From Methanobacteriota archaeon (GTDB taxonomy: Archaea > Thermoplasmatota > Thermoplasmata > RBG-16-68-12 > JAFNFQ01), in contig JAFNFQ010000043.1 of NCBI GenBank assembly GCA_017885655.1, forward strand, positions 1 to 49,018: a DNA stretch of 49,018 bases, written 5' to 3'. Under the pieces are notes generated by a model, which did no database searches, was not told where the DNA came from, and worked only from the letters and a program-made list of their open reading frames with translations. The first letter of the stretch is position 1. Each line of letters opens with the position of its first letter. This document shows, piece after piece, positions 25,764 to 34,772 of this stretch. The position numbers and the translations under genes are program-made.

Positions 25764-26915
25764 TCACAGCACCTTTCCTATCTTCTCCAGCCCCTTCTCT
25801 ATGTCTTGGCGGGAGGTCGCATAGGAGAACCGCAGGTGTCCCTCGCCTGAGGGCCCGAAGTCGGCGCCAGGCGTCAGCGCGACGCCCACCTCCTTCAGCA
25901 GCTTCTCCGCGAGCGCCCTGGACTCGACCTTCATCGAGTAGCGCGGGAAGAAGTAGAACGCGCCCTGGGGGATCTTGAAATCGAAGACGCCTAGGCCCTT
26001 GAGGCCCTTGGCCATCAGGTCCCGCCTCGCCCTGAACTCCTTGAACATCGCCTTGATCGGCTCCGTCGGGCCGCGAAGCGCCGCAACGGCGGCCTTCTGC
26101 ACGAACGATGCACAGCAGGTGATAGTGTGCTCCTGGATCTTCGAGAACTCCGAGATGAGCGGCTTGTCAGCGACCAGCCAGCCTACCCGCCACCCGGTCA
26201 TCGAGTACGTCTTCGAGAAGCCGTTCACGGTCACGGTCCTCTCGAACATCCCGTCGAATGATCCGGGCGAGTAGTGCTTTCCCTCGTAGATCAGCTTCTC
26301 GTAGATCTCGTCCGAGACGATGTAGAGGTCATGGTCCTTCGCGAGGTCTGTCAAGCCCTTTATCGTCTCTTTCGAGAAGACGTTCCCGCCAGGGTTCGAG
26401 GGGGAGTTCATGATGATCATCCTCGTCCTGTCGGTGATCGCCGCCGCGACCGACTCGGACGACAGTTCGAAGTTGGTTTCCTCCGTCGCTTTCACGAGGA
26501 CGGGCTTCCCGCCGGCGAGGCGCACGATCGGCTCGTAGGAGATCCAGCAGGGGTCCGGGATGATCACCTCGTCCCCGCCCTCGATCAGAGAGTTGACCGC
26601 GATGTAGATGCAGTGCTTCGTCGGGGAGACGAGGATGTTCTCCGGCTTGGCGGCGATCCCGTTCTCCTTCGTCGTCTTCTCCGCGATCGCCTGCCTCAGC
26701 TCGGGTATGCCGGCCGAGGCTGTGTACTTCGTGAACCCCGCGTCGAGCGCCTTCTTCGCCGCCTCGACTATGTGCGCGGGCGTCGGGAAGTCCGGCTCCC
26801 CGATCGAGAAGGAGATGACCTGCTGCCCCTTCGCCCTCATCTCGGCCACGAGGCCGGCCAGGCGGACTGTCGGGGACCCTGAGACGGACTTGACGCGCGA
26901 TGAAATGTGAGTCAT
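25764..26915 (-). CDS. Class I/II PLP aminotransferase (aspartate aminotransferase-like)
   Basis: 383 residues of the COG0436 fold-type I aminotransferases. Motifs: 'ISFSIGEPDFPTPAHI' (substrate-binding N-terminus), 'YTASAGIPELRQAIA', 'NSPSNPGGNVFSKE', 'YIVSDEIYEKLIYEG' (PLP aspartate and tyrosine), 'NGFSKTYSMTGWRVGW' with the Schiff-base lysine, and the C-terminal 'LRFSYATS' arginine that holds the substrate carboxylate. It transfers amino groups between aspartate or related amino acids and 2-oxoglutarate; exact specificity cannot be read here. ATG 26915 is preferred over GTG 26936 because the TATA-like CTATTTAGG (26935-26943) gives a leaderless start. It lies 31 bp after gltX on the same strand but appears to have its own promoter. 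Confidence 0.92.
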   Translation of the reverse strand: MTHISSRVKSVSGSPTVRLAGLVAEMRAKGQQVISFSIGEPDFPTPAHIVEAAKKALDAGFTKYTASAGIPELRQAIAEKTTKENGIAAKPENILVSPTKHCIYIAVNSLIEGGDEVIIPDPCWISYEPIVRLAGGKPVLVKATEETNFELSSESVAAAITDRTRMIIMNSPSNPGGNVFSKETIKGLTDLAKDHDLYIVSDEIYEKLIYEGKHYSPGSFDGMFERTVTVNGFSKTYSMTGWRVGWLVADKPLISEFSKIQEHTITCCASFVQKAAVAALRGPTEPIKAMFKEFRARRDLMAKGLKGLGVFDFKIPQGAFYFFPRYSMKVESRALAEKLLKEVGVALTPGADFGPSGEGHLRFSYATSRQDIEKGLEKIGKVL

Positions 26916-26946
26916 GGTCGAGACGAGCCAGTGCACCTAAATAGGC

Positions 26947-28608
26947 TTAGCGGTGTGCGAAACAGGCTTTAAGCTCTGGCGCGATATCGCCGATTCTCGC
27001 GAACCCGAACCTCTCCAGCTGCACGATATCGCCGCGGCTCGCTTCGAGGAGCGTCTTCTCGCCGAGGCCTTCGACGACGGAGCCGTCGGGCATCACCACC
27101 TTCATCGGCACGCCCTCAGCGAGCCACTGTATCTTCGGGATGTCCCGGACCTCGCGAGATAGGAACTTGGACCTGGTGTCGAGCCTGATGTTGCAGAGAT
27201 CCTTCAGCCTCACCTCGGTCCCCTTCAGCTTCTCGAAGTCCTCCGAGGAGACGTACATTCTCGAAGAGACTCGCAGGGTCCTGTGCCCCTTTTCGGGGAA
27301 CTCGGGGTGGGACGCAAGGCGGGCCTCGCCGATGTCCGGCATTCCATCGATCTCTATCTGGACGGGCGAGGGTACGAAGAAATAGCGCTTCGCATCGGCG
27401 TCGATGAGCTTCCTGTTCTCCGAGTAGAGGTTGTCGGCGGGCACCTCGACGTCGGTGAGGCTGAGGCCTAAGCCCAGGATGAAAGACCTCACGGACTCCG
27501 GCCTGATCCCCCGCCTCCTCAGGGACTGAAGCGTCCAGGTGCGGGGGTCGTCTATGCCGGAGATCCTGCCCTCCTGGATCGCGATGCGGTACTTGCTCTT
27601 GCTCAGCTCCATTTCCTTGAAGAAAAGCATGCCGAAGTGGATGAACGCGGGGCGCCTCTTGACGCTCAGCTTCTCCCAGATGGCGGTCTCCATGTCGTCC
27701 TCGATGGTCAGGTCCTTCCCCCGGAGTACATGGGTGACGCCCAGAAGATAGTCGTCCACCGCCCAGGAGAACTCGAGGAGCGGCCAGACCCTGTACTTCT
27801 TCCCGACGCGCGGGTGCTCGCGGTCGGACACCCTGAGCAGCACCCTGTCGCGGAACGCTGGGTCGGGGTAGTCCATGCGCGTCTTGAGGCGCAGCACCGC
27901 CTCGCCCTCCTTGAAGCCGCCGCCGAGCATCTCCCGCCATTTCGCCAGGTTGTCCTCGACGGTCCGATCCCTGTGCACGCACTCCTGCTTCTTCTCCCGC
28001 AGATCGCGCAGCTTCGCGTACGGGCACTCGCAGACGTAGGCGTGGCCTTTGCCTATCAGCTTGCCAGCCCACTCGTAGAACAGGGGGAGCCTGTCCGACT
28101 TGTACAGGACGTCGTGGTACTCGACCCCGAGCCAGTCGAGGCCCTCCCTGATCTGGTCGTATGCCTCGGGGAGGATGAACTTCTCCTCCGAGCCGATGGT
28201 GTCGTCGAACATCAGGATGAGGGTGCCTTTGTACCTTTTGACGTACTCGTCGTTGAGAAGTACCATGCGCGCGTTGCCGATGTGCAGCGGCCCGGAGGGG
28301 TAGGGGGCGAGGCGCATCACGACTTTCTTGCCGACATTTTGCAGCGGCGGGAGCTCGGACGACTTCCCCGCCTTCGGCCTCTCCAAGAGTTCCGGGGCCA
28401 GCTGCTCCAGCTCTGCCCTCTGCTGCTCGGGCTTCAACCGGTTGACGTCATCCACCGCCGCCCTGATCTCCTCGGAGACCTGCTTGATGCGCGGCTTGAG
28501 GGAAGGGTCCTCGGCGAGCACCTTCCCGACCACCGCCATGGCGTCGGCCTTGCCGCCATGGAGCACCGCGTTCTGGAGGGCGTACTTCCTGATGCTGTTC
28601 TGTTCCAC
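26947..28608 (-). CDS. gltX: Glutamyl-tRNA synthetase, archaeal type
   Basis: 553 residues, the usual length for archaeal GluRS, which also charges tRNA-Gln with glutamate where GlnRS is absent. The N-terminal helical extension is followed by the class I signature PSGPLHIGNAR (HIGN at 109-112), the KMSKS-equivalent ELSKSKYR, and a C-terminal GlnRS-type beta-barrel anticodon domain rather than the bacterial helical one. The start is GTG 28608: TATA CTTAATAGG (28639-28631) lies 27 bp upstream, so the mRNA is leaderless and no SD is present. It is divergent from the UbiD-family gene. Confidence 0.95.
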   Translation of the reverse strand: MEQNSIRKYALQNAVLHGGKADAMAVVGKVLAEDPSLKPRIKQVSEEIRAAVDDVNRLKPEQQRAELEQLAPELLERPKAGKSSELPPLQNVGKKVVMRLAPYPSGPLHIGNARMVLLNDEYVKRYKGTLILMFDDTIGSEEKFILPEAYDQIREGLDWLGVEYHDVLYKSDRLPLFYEWAGKLIGKGHAYVCECPYAKLRDLREKKQECVHRDRTVEDNLAKWREMLGGGFKEGEAVLRLKTRMDYPDPAFRDRVLLRVSDREHPRVGKKYRVWPLLEFSWAVDDYLLGVTHVLRGKDLTIEDDMETAIWEKLSVKRRPAFIHFGMLFFKEMELSKSKYRIAIQEGRISGIDDPRTWTLQSLRRRGIRPESVRSFILGLGLSLTDVEVPADNLYSENRKLIDADAKRYFFVPSPVQIEIDGMPDIGEARLASHPEFPEKGHRTLRVSSRMYVSSEDFEKLKGTEVRLKDLCNIRLDTRSKFLSREVRDIPKIQWLAEGVPMKVVMPDGSVVEGLGEKTLLEASRGDIVQLERFGFARIGDIAPELKACFAHR

Positions 28609-28815
28609 GAGCCACGGGAGACGCCGCGGCCTATTAAGTCGTTGCGAGGAGAGCGAGAAGTCTCATCGGACCCTTCCCCTGGCGACCTCATCTTTGCTTT
28701 CAATCATAAGCAAATGCGAGCCCTCGCCTGCCGCGGCCAGCACTTTCCCCGCGTCGTGCATTTCCCCCTCACCACAAACTTATACCCGGTGGCCCTTGCT
28801 GTCCCCGGTGCGACA
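28609..28815. promoter_or_regulatory. Divergent intergenic region between gltX and the UbiD-family gene
   Basis: Contains the gltX TATA (28631-28639, minus) and a plus-strand TATA (AAACTTATA, 28776-28784) for the decarboxylase. A 7-bp inverted repeat TTTGCTT/AAGCAAA (28693-28699 and 28708-28714) sits in an AT-rich island midway and may be an operator. Confidence 0.5.
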
Positions 28816-30084
28816 ATGGCGCTCCGCGAATGGCTCTCCTCCTTCAGCAGCGAAGTCGTCACGATCGATTCTCGAGTGAGCAGGGAGCTGGAGGTCACCA
28901 AACATCTTCTCATGCATCCTCACAGCCCCGTGCACTTCAAGGACCTCGACGGCTACGAGGCCGTCGGCAACCTCTGGAGCACGCGAGACAGGATCGCCGC
29001 CGCGATGAAGACAGATAAGCGCGACCTGGTGCTGCGCCTCCTCGATGCGATCCGCCATCCGAAGGATATCGAGGTCACCGACAAAGCTGGCTTCCTGAAG
29101 AACCAGAGCGAAGACTTCGACCTGAGGGAATCGCCGATTCCGAAATACTACCCGGGCGACGCGGGCCGCTACATCACGTCGGGTGTCTGGGTGGCGGAAT
29201 GGGAGGGGCAGAGGAACCTCTCGTTCCACAGGACCCTCATCCTCGACGACAAGAGAGGGGTCGCGCGCGTCGTTCCCCGCCATCTCTACCACATGCACCG
29301 CAGCGCCCTCGACGCAGGGCAGGAGCTGAAGGTGGCGATCTGCATCGGGCTCGACCCGTGGAACCTGATCGCCGGCGGCACCTCGGTGGAGTACGGCAGG
29401 GATGAGATGACGATCGCAGCCGCGCTGAAAGAGAAGTGCCTCGGAGAGAAGCTCGCCGCGGTCAAGATCCGCAACGGCCTGACTGTTCCCGCCGAGGCCG
29501 AGTACGTCCTGGAGGGGCGCCTCACCGCAGAGAAGCATAAGGAGGGCCCTTTCGTCGACATCATCGGCTCTTACGACAAGGTCAGGGAGGAGCCCGTCGT
29601 GGTCATCGAGAGAGTGTACAGCCGCGAAAACCCGATGTACCATGCGCTCTTGAGCGGCGGGGACGAGCACATGATGTTCATGGGCATGCCGCGCGAGCCA
29701 CTGATCCACGAGGCGGTCTCGAAGGCGGTGCCGCACGTTGCGGGGGTCAGGCTGACCGAGGGCGGCTGCTCTTGGCTGCACGGTGTCGTCTCGATTCGCA
29801 AGCAGAGCGAGGGCGACTCGAAGAACGCGATCATGGCGGCATTCGGCGCGCACACCTCGATGAAGCAAGTGATAATCGTCGACGAGGATGTCGACGTGTA
29901 CAGCGACAGGGACGTTGAGTGGGCGGTGGCGACGAGGTTCCAGGCGGACAAGGGCTTCGTGATCCTGCACGGCGCGAGAGGGAGCTCTCTCGACCCGAGC
30001 GCGGGGGAAACGACGTCGAAGGTCGGCATAGATGCGACGAAACCTGTCAAGGGCGGAGAAGGCTTCGAAAGGGCGAAACTCTGA
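28816..30084 (+). CDS. UbiD-family decarboxylase, probable anhydromevalonate phosphate decarboxylase
   Basis: 422 residues of the UbiD family, which uses prenylated FMN. Visible: 'RYITSGVWVAEW', 'SFHRTLILDDKRGVARVVPRHLYHMHR' with the active-site arginine region, 'IGLDPWNLIAGGTS', and 'VPAEAEYVLEGRL' with the paired glutamates of the E-x-x-x-x-E catalytic motif. Archaeal members of this length decarboxylate trans-anhydromevalonate 5-phosphate to isopentenyl phosphate in the modified mevalonate pathway for membrane lipids; assignment to that reaction is by family size and domain, not proof. The UbiX prenyltransferase and phosphomevalonate dehydratase are not in the window. TATA at 28776-28784 predicts a leader of about 9 nt. 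Confidence 0.88.
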   Translation: MALREWLSSFSSEVVTIDSRVSRELEVTKHLLMHPHSPVHFKDLDGYEAVGNLWSTRDRIAAAMKTDKRDLVLRLLDAIRHPKDIEVTDKAGFLKNQSEDFDLRESPIPKYYPGDAGRYITSGVWVAEWEGQRNLSFHRTLILDDKRGVARVVPRHLYHMHRSALDAGQELKVAICIGLDPWNLIAGGTSVEYGRDEMTIAAALKEKCLGEKLAAVKIRNGLTVPAEAEYVLEGRLTAEKHKEGPFVDIIGSYDKVREEPVVVIERVYSRENPMYHALLSGGDEHMMFMGMPREPLIHEAVSKAVPHVAGVRLTEGGCSWLHGVVSIRKQSEGDSKNAIMAAFGAHTSMKQVIIVDEDVDVYSDRDVEWAVATRFQADKGFVILHGARGSSLDPSAGETTSKVGIDATKPVKGGEGFERAKL

Positions 30085-30184
30085 CGCGCTGCCATGACAG
30101 TTGCGCGCGAGCTGCCTTTCGACAAATGAAATCACAAATCAAAAGTTATATAGGGTCTGCCTGATAGACTCTGACGGTAGCGCG

Positions 30185-32812
30185 ATGAGACGACCTCTCT
30201 CCCTATTGCTCGTTGTCTCGATGATACTCTCCTTCCTCACATTCCTTCCGAGGAGCGCGCACGCCCCTCAGGAGCCTGAAATAAGCGCACCTCTCGGACC
30301 CCATTACATGGAGCCGAATCCTGAGGTCTACAGCACGATGCCGTTCAAGCAGAACCCGCCAATGCTCGGATCCACGGGCAGGACGCGCGCTCCGCTGACC
30401 AACGACGTCCTCGTGCTCCTCGTCGAGTTCGTCGGCAAGGCGCACTCGGCGTCGCACACCCCCGCATACGTGGACGGGTTGATGAACGGGATGTCCCACG
30501 GTAGCCTGAGAAATTACTACAGCGAAGCCTCCTATGGCGCGTATACCGTTGTGGCGACGGTCGGCGGCAACACGTGGTTCCAAAGTGTGCATAGGATGGA
30601 CTATTACGGGACAGACAGCACCTCCGGGTACGACGACTACAATGGCCCCATCTACGACCTCGTCACGGAGACGGTCCATCTTGCTGACGCCTCCGTAAAC
30701 TTCAGCAACTTCGACCACGACGGGGACGGGGTGGTGGATCACCTGCTGATCGTCCATGCGGGCAACGGCCAGGAGGACAGCGGGACCCTGAGCGATATCT
30801 GGTCGCACAGGTGGGCGGTGGTGAGCCCCAACCTCATCGTGGACGGTGTCCAGGTCTACGGCTACACGATGGTCTCGGAGAACTCCCCCATAGGCGTGAT
30901 CGCGCACGAGTTCGGTCATGACCTCGGCCTGCCGGATCTGTACAACACCGCCACAGGCGGGCCCGGCGCCGGTGTCTGGGACCTGATGGCCACGGGATCA
31001 TGGGCCGGGCCTCCCCTGAGCAGGGGCACTAACCCCGCGCATCTCAGCGCGTGGTGCAAGGCGAAGCTGGGCTGGGTCCAGGTCGTCGAGGTGACGACCG
31101 CCAGGTACGGCGTCGACATACTCCAGGCCGAGACAGACCATGTGGTGTACAAGCTCCCTGTCAAGGAATCCGGCGGCACCGAGTACTTCCTCGTGGAGAA
31201 CAGGCAGAAGACCGGCTACGATTCAAACATGCCTGGCGCGGGATTGCTCATCTGGCATATAGACGAGTCCCAGCACGACAACACGAACGACGCGCACAGG
31301 ATGGTCGACCTCGAGGAGGAAGACGGCGCGAGCGGGGACTCGCCGACAGACGCGGGAGACCCGTGGACGAACAACCTAGATGGGTTCACCCCAGACTCCA
31401 ACCCCAACAGCAACGGTTACGGGAACGTGAGGACGGGCTGGAAGGTCTTCAATATCGGCGCATCCGGCGCAATCATGACTGCTGACATTTCCAAGATCGT
31501 CGACGACGACATGGCGGTCATCGATGTGATAAACGCGAAGAGCGTGGTGGCCGGTTCGACTCTCCGGATAGGGGTCGCGGTGGCGAACCTCGGGGGGCGG
31601 GACCAGACGGGCATCCCGGTCAACGTGACGATTTACCGCGGAGCGCACGACCAGGCCCACGTCGTCTACAGCAACACCCGCTCCTACAGCGTCGTCGCGA
31701 AGACATACATCAATCTCACTTGGTCCTACGCACCGCCATCCACAGGCCGCTTCTTCGTCGAGGTAAGCGCGGTCCTCGCCCGCGACCAATTTCCCGAGAA
31801 CAACTACAAGCTGACTCACTTCAACGCGATGAGCGCGTACTTCTTCGACGACGTCGAGGCGGGGAACAAGGGGTGGACCGCATCGCTCACGGGCGAGCTC
31901 CACCAGTGGCGGATAGTGACCGTCGGTGGGTACGCGGGCGACGCGATGAGCCCCAACAGCAGCTGGCGGTTCGGCTACTTCGGCGGCCTGAACACGATCT
32001 CTTCGCACTACACCATGGAATCCAGCGACATCGCGTTCCAGGGGGGGCAGCTTTACCTCAGTTTCTTCCACCACTTCGCCCTCTCGGTGACCGGAGACAC
32101 GAAGGCGAACAACACCGACTTCGCGTACGTGAACGTGTCTTTCAACGGCGGCGCCTGGTTCCAGGTGCCCGGCGGGAGGTTCAACGACACTGAGGCGGAG
32201 TGGACCTTCTTCTTCGCGAACCTGACGGCCAGCGCGTCGACCTCCGGTACGATGCGAGTGAAGTTCGAGTGCACGGCGGGCCACATGCCGGTCGAAGGCG
32301 GGTGGTGGATCGACGACATCTTCGTCTCGCCGTACCCGTTCGGCAAGGCCGTCGGCATCCTCCCCGTGGTCACTGAACAGACGGTCGAGCCGGGGAACAA
32401 AGCCTCGTTCCTGTTCAAGGTCGTCAACCTCGGCGATTCCGAGGACAAGTTCAGCTTCGTCGTGACATCGGAGGCGAGCTGGATCGTCGGGCTGAGCACG
32501 AGCGCGAACCCCCCTGAGATCCCAGAATCGGTCATCATCAAGCTCAAGCCGGACAGGGAGGCTGTCGCGACTCTCATCGTCCAGACGCCGGGGGACGCGC
32601 CGAGGGGGACGGTCGAGACCTTCTCGCTCACCGTCAGATCGAACGCGACGCACTCTTCAAAGGACTCATTCGACGCTCAGGTCACGATCAACGACCCGCT
32701 CGGCCTCGCGCGACTCAGCAAGTACTTCGTCTTGATCGTCGTGGTGTTCATCCTGCTGATCGCCATCGCCATCATGATCGACCACAGGAAGAAACGCAGG
32801 GGTATCCGATAG
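30185..32812 (+). CDS. Membrane-anchored M6 family metalloprotease
   Basis: 875 residues. Signal peptide (RRPLSLLLVVSMILSFLTFL), propeptide, then an M6 (immune inhibitor A-like) catalytic domain with 'RNYYSEASYGAYTV', 'FDHDGDGVVDHLLIVHAG' and the zinc motif HEFGHDLGLPD (H241, E242, H245), followed by 'GVWDLMATGSW' (Met-turn). Next is a CARDB/Ig-like domain (about 440-540, 'VAVANLGG'), a MAM/lectin-like domain (about 550-700, 'FDDVEAGNKGWTAS', 'WWIDDIFVS'), another Ig-like domain ('VVNLGDSEDKFSF') and a C-terminal membrane helix with KKRRGIR tail. It should act outside the cell on proteins while tethered. ATG 30185 is used since the TATA GTTATATAG (30145-30153) lies inside the longer frame; the leader is about 10 nt. 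Confidence 0.92.
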   Translation: MRRPLSLLLVVSMILSFLTFLPRSAHAPQEPEISAPLGPHYMEPNPEVYSTMPFKQNPPMLGSTGRTRAPLTNDVLVLLVEFVGKAHSASHTPAYVDGLMNGMSHGSLRNYYSEASYGAYTVVATVGGNTWFQSVHRMDYYGTDSTSGYDDYNGPIYDLVTETVHLADASVNFSNFDHDGDGVVDHLLIVHAGNGQEDSGTLSDIWSHRWAVVSPNLIVDGVQVYGYTMVSENSPIGVIAHEFGHDLGLPDLYNTATGGPGAGVWDLMATGSWAGPPLSRGTNPAHLSAWCKAKLGWVQVVEVTTARYGVDILQAETDHVVYKLPVKESGGTEYFLVENRQKTGYDSNMPGAGLLIWHIDESQHDNTNDAHRMVDLEEEDGASGDSPTDAGDPWTNNLDGFTPDSNPNSNGYGNVRTGWKVFNIGASGAIMTADISKIVDDDMAVIDVINAKSVVAGSTLRIGVAVANLGGRDQTGIPVNVTIYRGAHDQAHVVYSNTRSYSVVAKTYINLTWSYAPPSTGRFFVEVSAVLARDQFPENNYKLTHFNAMSAYFFDDVEAGNKGWTASLTGELHQWRIVTVGGYAGDAMSPNSSWRFGYFGGLNTISSHYTMESSDIAFQGGQLYLSFFHHFALSVTGDTKANNTDFAYVNVSFNGGAWFQVPGGRFNDTEAEWTFFFANLTASASTSGTMRVKFECTAGHMPVEGGWWIDDIFVSPYPFGKAVGILPVVTEQTVEPGNKASFLFKVVNLGDSEDKFSFVVTSEASWIVGLSTSANPPEIPESVIIKLKPDREAVATLIVQTPGDAPRGTVETFSLTVRSNATHSSKDSFDAQVTINDPLGLARLSKYFVLIVVVFILLIAIAIMIDHRKKRRGIR

Positions 32813-32844
32813 ATTAAAGCGAGCACCCCAGCATTGACACCTTC

Positions 32845-34524
32845 GTGTTTGTCGAGAGCCCTCTGATATGCAAGGACGTGATCGAGGAGAGGGAGTACCA
32901 GGCGGCGATCGCGAGGTCGAGCCTGAAGAGGTCGACCCTGGTCGTGCTCCCGACGGGCATGGGCAAGACCGCGATCGCAATGCGGGTGATTGCGGAGGTT
33001 CTCAGGACCCGCGGCGGGAAGATTCTTTTCCTCGCGCCGACGAAGCCCCTTGTCGAGCAGCACACGGCCTCTCTGAGGGGGGCACTCTCGATCGACAGGA
33101 TCGCGATGTTCACCGGCGAGGCGACGCCGCCGGACGAGAGAGAGCTGCTCTGGCGGGAGAACCAGATAATCTGTTCGACCCCGCAGGTCATCAAGAACGA
33201 CATCAGGGCTGGCAAGTTCACTCTCGACGAGGTGTCGCTCATCGTCTTCGACGAGGCGCACAGGGCGGTCGGCGACTACGCGTACGTCGACATCGCCGCG
33301 GCGTACAAGGAGAGGCGCGGCGGGCTCGTGATGGGAACCACGGCCTCCCCTGGCAGCAGCTCGGAGAAGATACTGGAGGTGTGCGGCAACCTCGGGTTCG
33401 AGGCTGTCGAGATAAGGACAGAGTACGACCCGGACGTCGTCAAGTACGTCCAGGACATCGCAATCGAGCTGCTTCGAGTCGACGTCACCGCGGAAGGGAA
33501 GGAGGTTGCGGGCCCACTGAGGAAGGCCTTCGAGGAGTGTATCGCCGACATCAAATCCCACGGGTTCCTGAAGGAGGAGGAGATGGTCACGAGGAGGGAC
33601 CTCCTCACGCTCGGCGACCAGATTCACGCGCGGCTCCAGGGGAACGAGAAGAACTTCCACCTGTACAGGGCGGCGACAGGCGTCGCCCTCGCCATGAAGA
33701 TAGACCACGCGGTCGAGCTCGCGGAGACACAGGGCCTCGAATCAGTGAGGAACTACTTCGAAAGGGCGGAGAAGAACGCCGGATCGGAAGGCGCGTCGAG
33801 GGCTGACAGGCAGATGCTCAAGAACAGGTGGGTCAAGGAGGCGATGGCCAAGGCGCTCGGCACGCAGGTCGAGCACACGAAGATTGCCAGGATCCTCTGG
33901 GTGGTCAGAGACCAGCTCATGAGGAAGCAGGACTCCAGGATTATAGTCTTCACTCACTACCGCGACACATCGGAGATCATCACGAGGGAACTCTCGACGG
34001 TACCGGGGGTGAAACCCGTCAGGTTCGTCGGCCAGGCGACCAAGGGGGCGGATAAGGGCCTGAAGCAGAAGGAGCAGGTGGAGATCATTGAGAAGTTCAG
34101 CAAGGGGGAGTTCAACGTCCTCGTCGCGACCTCGGTGGCGGAGGAGGGTCTCGACATCCCCTCGACGGACCTCGTCGTCTTCTACGAGCCGGTGCCCTCG
34201 GAGATCAGGACGATCCAGAGGAGAGGACGGACCGGGCGGCGCAGGCCAGGGAGGGTCGTCGTGCTCGTCACGAAGGACACTCGCGACGAGATCTATTATT
34301 ACTCCGCGAGGAGGAAGGAGAAGAGGATGCATCAGGAGCTCGAGAGGCTGAGGCGTGAGCTGAAGCAGAAGATATTCGTCGGCGAGCCCTCGGGCGAGAC
34401 CTTCGTGACCGCGCGGCCGGAGAAGGTGATGGAGCACCTGCGACAGGAGGCGAGGGAGAAAGTAGAAAGCGCGGAGGTCAGGCGCGTCGACAGGAAAGGG
34501 CAGACGAAGCTGAGCGAATTCTAG
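32845..34524 (+). CDS. Hef/FANCM-type SF2 helicase without nuclease domain
   Basis: 559 residues with the complete helicase part of the archaeal Hef/FANCM/Mph1 family: motif I LPTGMGKTAIA (K41), motif Ia 'APTKPLVEQH', motif II DEAH (136-139), motif III 'TTASPG', a helical insertion typical of Hef (about 190-330), motif V 'VATSVAEEGLDIPSTD' and motif VI 'QRRGRTGRRRPG'. Euryarchaeal Hef normally continues with an ERCC4 nuclease and HhH2; here the protein stops after a charged region ending QTKLSEF, which resembles a C-terminal PCNA-interacting peptide. It should remodel forked or branched DNA at stalled replication forks. The GTG start at 32845 lies about 25 bp after a TATA-like AGATTAAAG (32811-32819), leaderless. 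Confidence 0.9.
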   Translation: MFVESPLICKDVIEEREYQAAIARSSLKRSTLVVLPTGMGKTAIAMRVIAEVLRTRGGKILFLAPTKPLVEQHTASLRGALSIDRIAMFTGEATPPDERELLWRENQIICSTPQVIKNDIRAGKFTLDEVSLIVFDEAHRAVGDYAYVDIAAAYKERRGGLVMGTTASPGSSSEKILEVCGNLGFEAVEIRTEYDPDVVKYVQDIAIELLRVDVTAEGKEVAGPLRKAFEECIADIKSHGFLKEEEMVTRRDLLTLGDQIHARLQGNEKNFHLYRAATGVALAMKIDHAVELAETQGLESVRNYFERAEKNAGSEGASRADRQMLKNRWVKEAMAKALGTQVEHTKIARILWVVRDQLMRKQDSRIIVFTHYRDTSEIITRELSTVPGVKPVRFVGQATKGADKGLKQKEQVEIIEKFSKGEFNVLVATSVAEEGLDIPSTDLVVFYEPVPSEIRTIQRRGRTGRRRPGRVVVLVTKDTRDEIYYYSARRKEKRMHQELERLRRELKQKIFVGEPSGETFVTARPEKVMEHLRQEAREKVESAEVRRVDRKGQTKLSEF

Positions 34525-34552
34525 CGCGCCCCTTCATCAGACCGTCTGGTTT

Positions 34553-34702
34553 ATGAGAGGGAAGAGTATCAGGTTTCCAGGGTGGTTCGAGACGCCACGC
34601 TGTCCTGAATGTGGATATGAGCTGGGATGGGATGAGGACGAGTGCCCCAACTGCGGCGCGATTATGGGGGACTACGAGGAGTTCAGCGAGTTCAAGCAGT
34701 GA
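34553..34702 (+). CDS. Small zinc-ribbon protein (49 residues)
   Basis: A short gene just after the helicase: MRGKSIRFPGWFETPRCPEC begins the product, with cysteines C17/C20 and C31/C34 forming a rubredoxin-like or zinc-ribbon knuckle pair (CPECG ... CPNCG), followed by an acidic tail ending EFKQ. The pattern is too clean to be chance, and the codon usage fits the neighbours. It starts 28 nt after the helicase stop, so it may be read from that transcript; no SD or separate TATA is clear. Small CPxCG proteins in Archaea are widespread and mostly uncharacterised; roles in DNA repair or transcription would be guesswork. Confidence 0.75.
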   Translation: MRGKSIRFPGWFETPRCPECGYELGWDEDECPNCGAIMGDYEEFSEFKQ

Positions 34703-34772
34703 CCATGGACCTCGCGGCAGGGCGAGCTTCCTTGTGCTGAGAGCGAAACCTTCTGAGCGTCGATGCCCCTGA

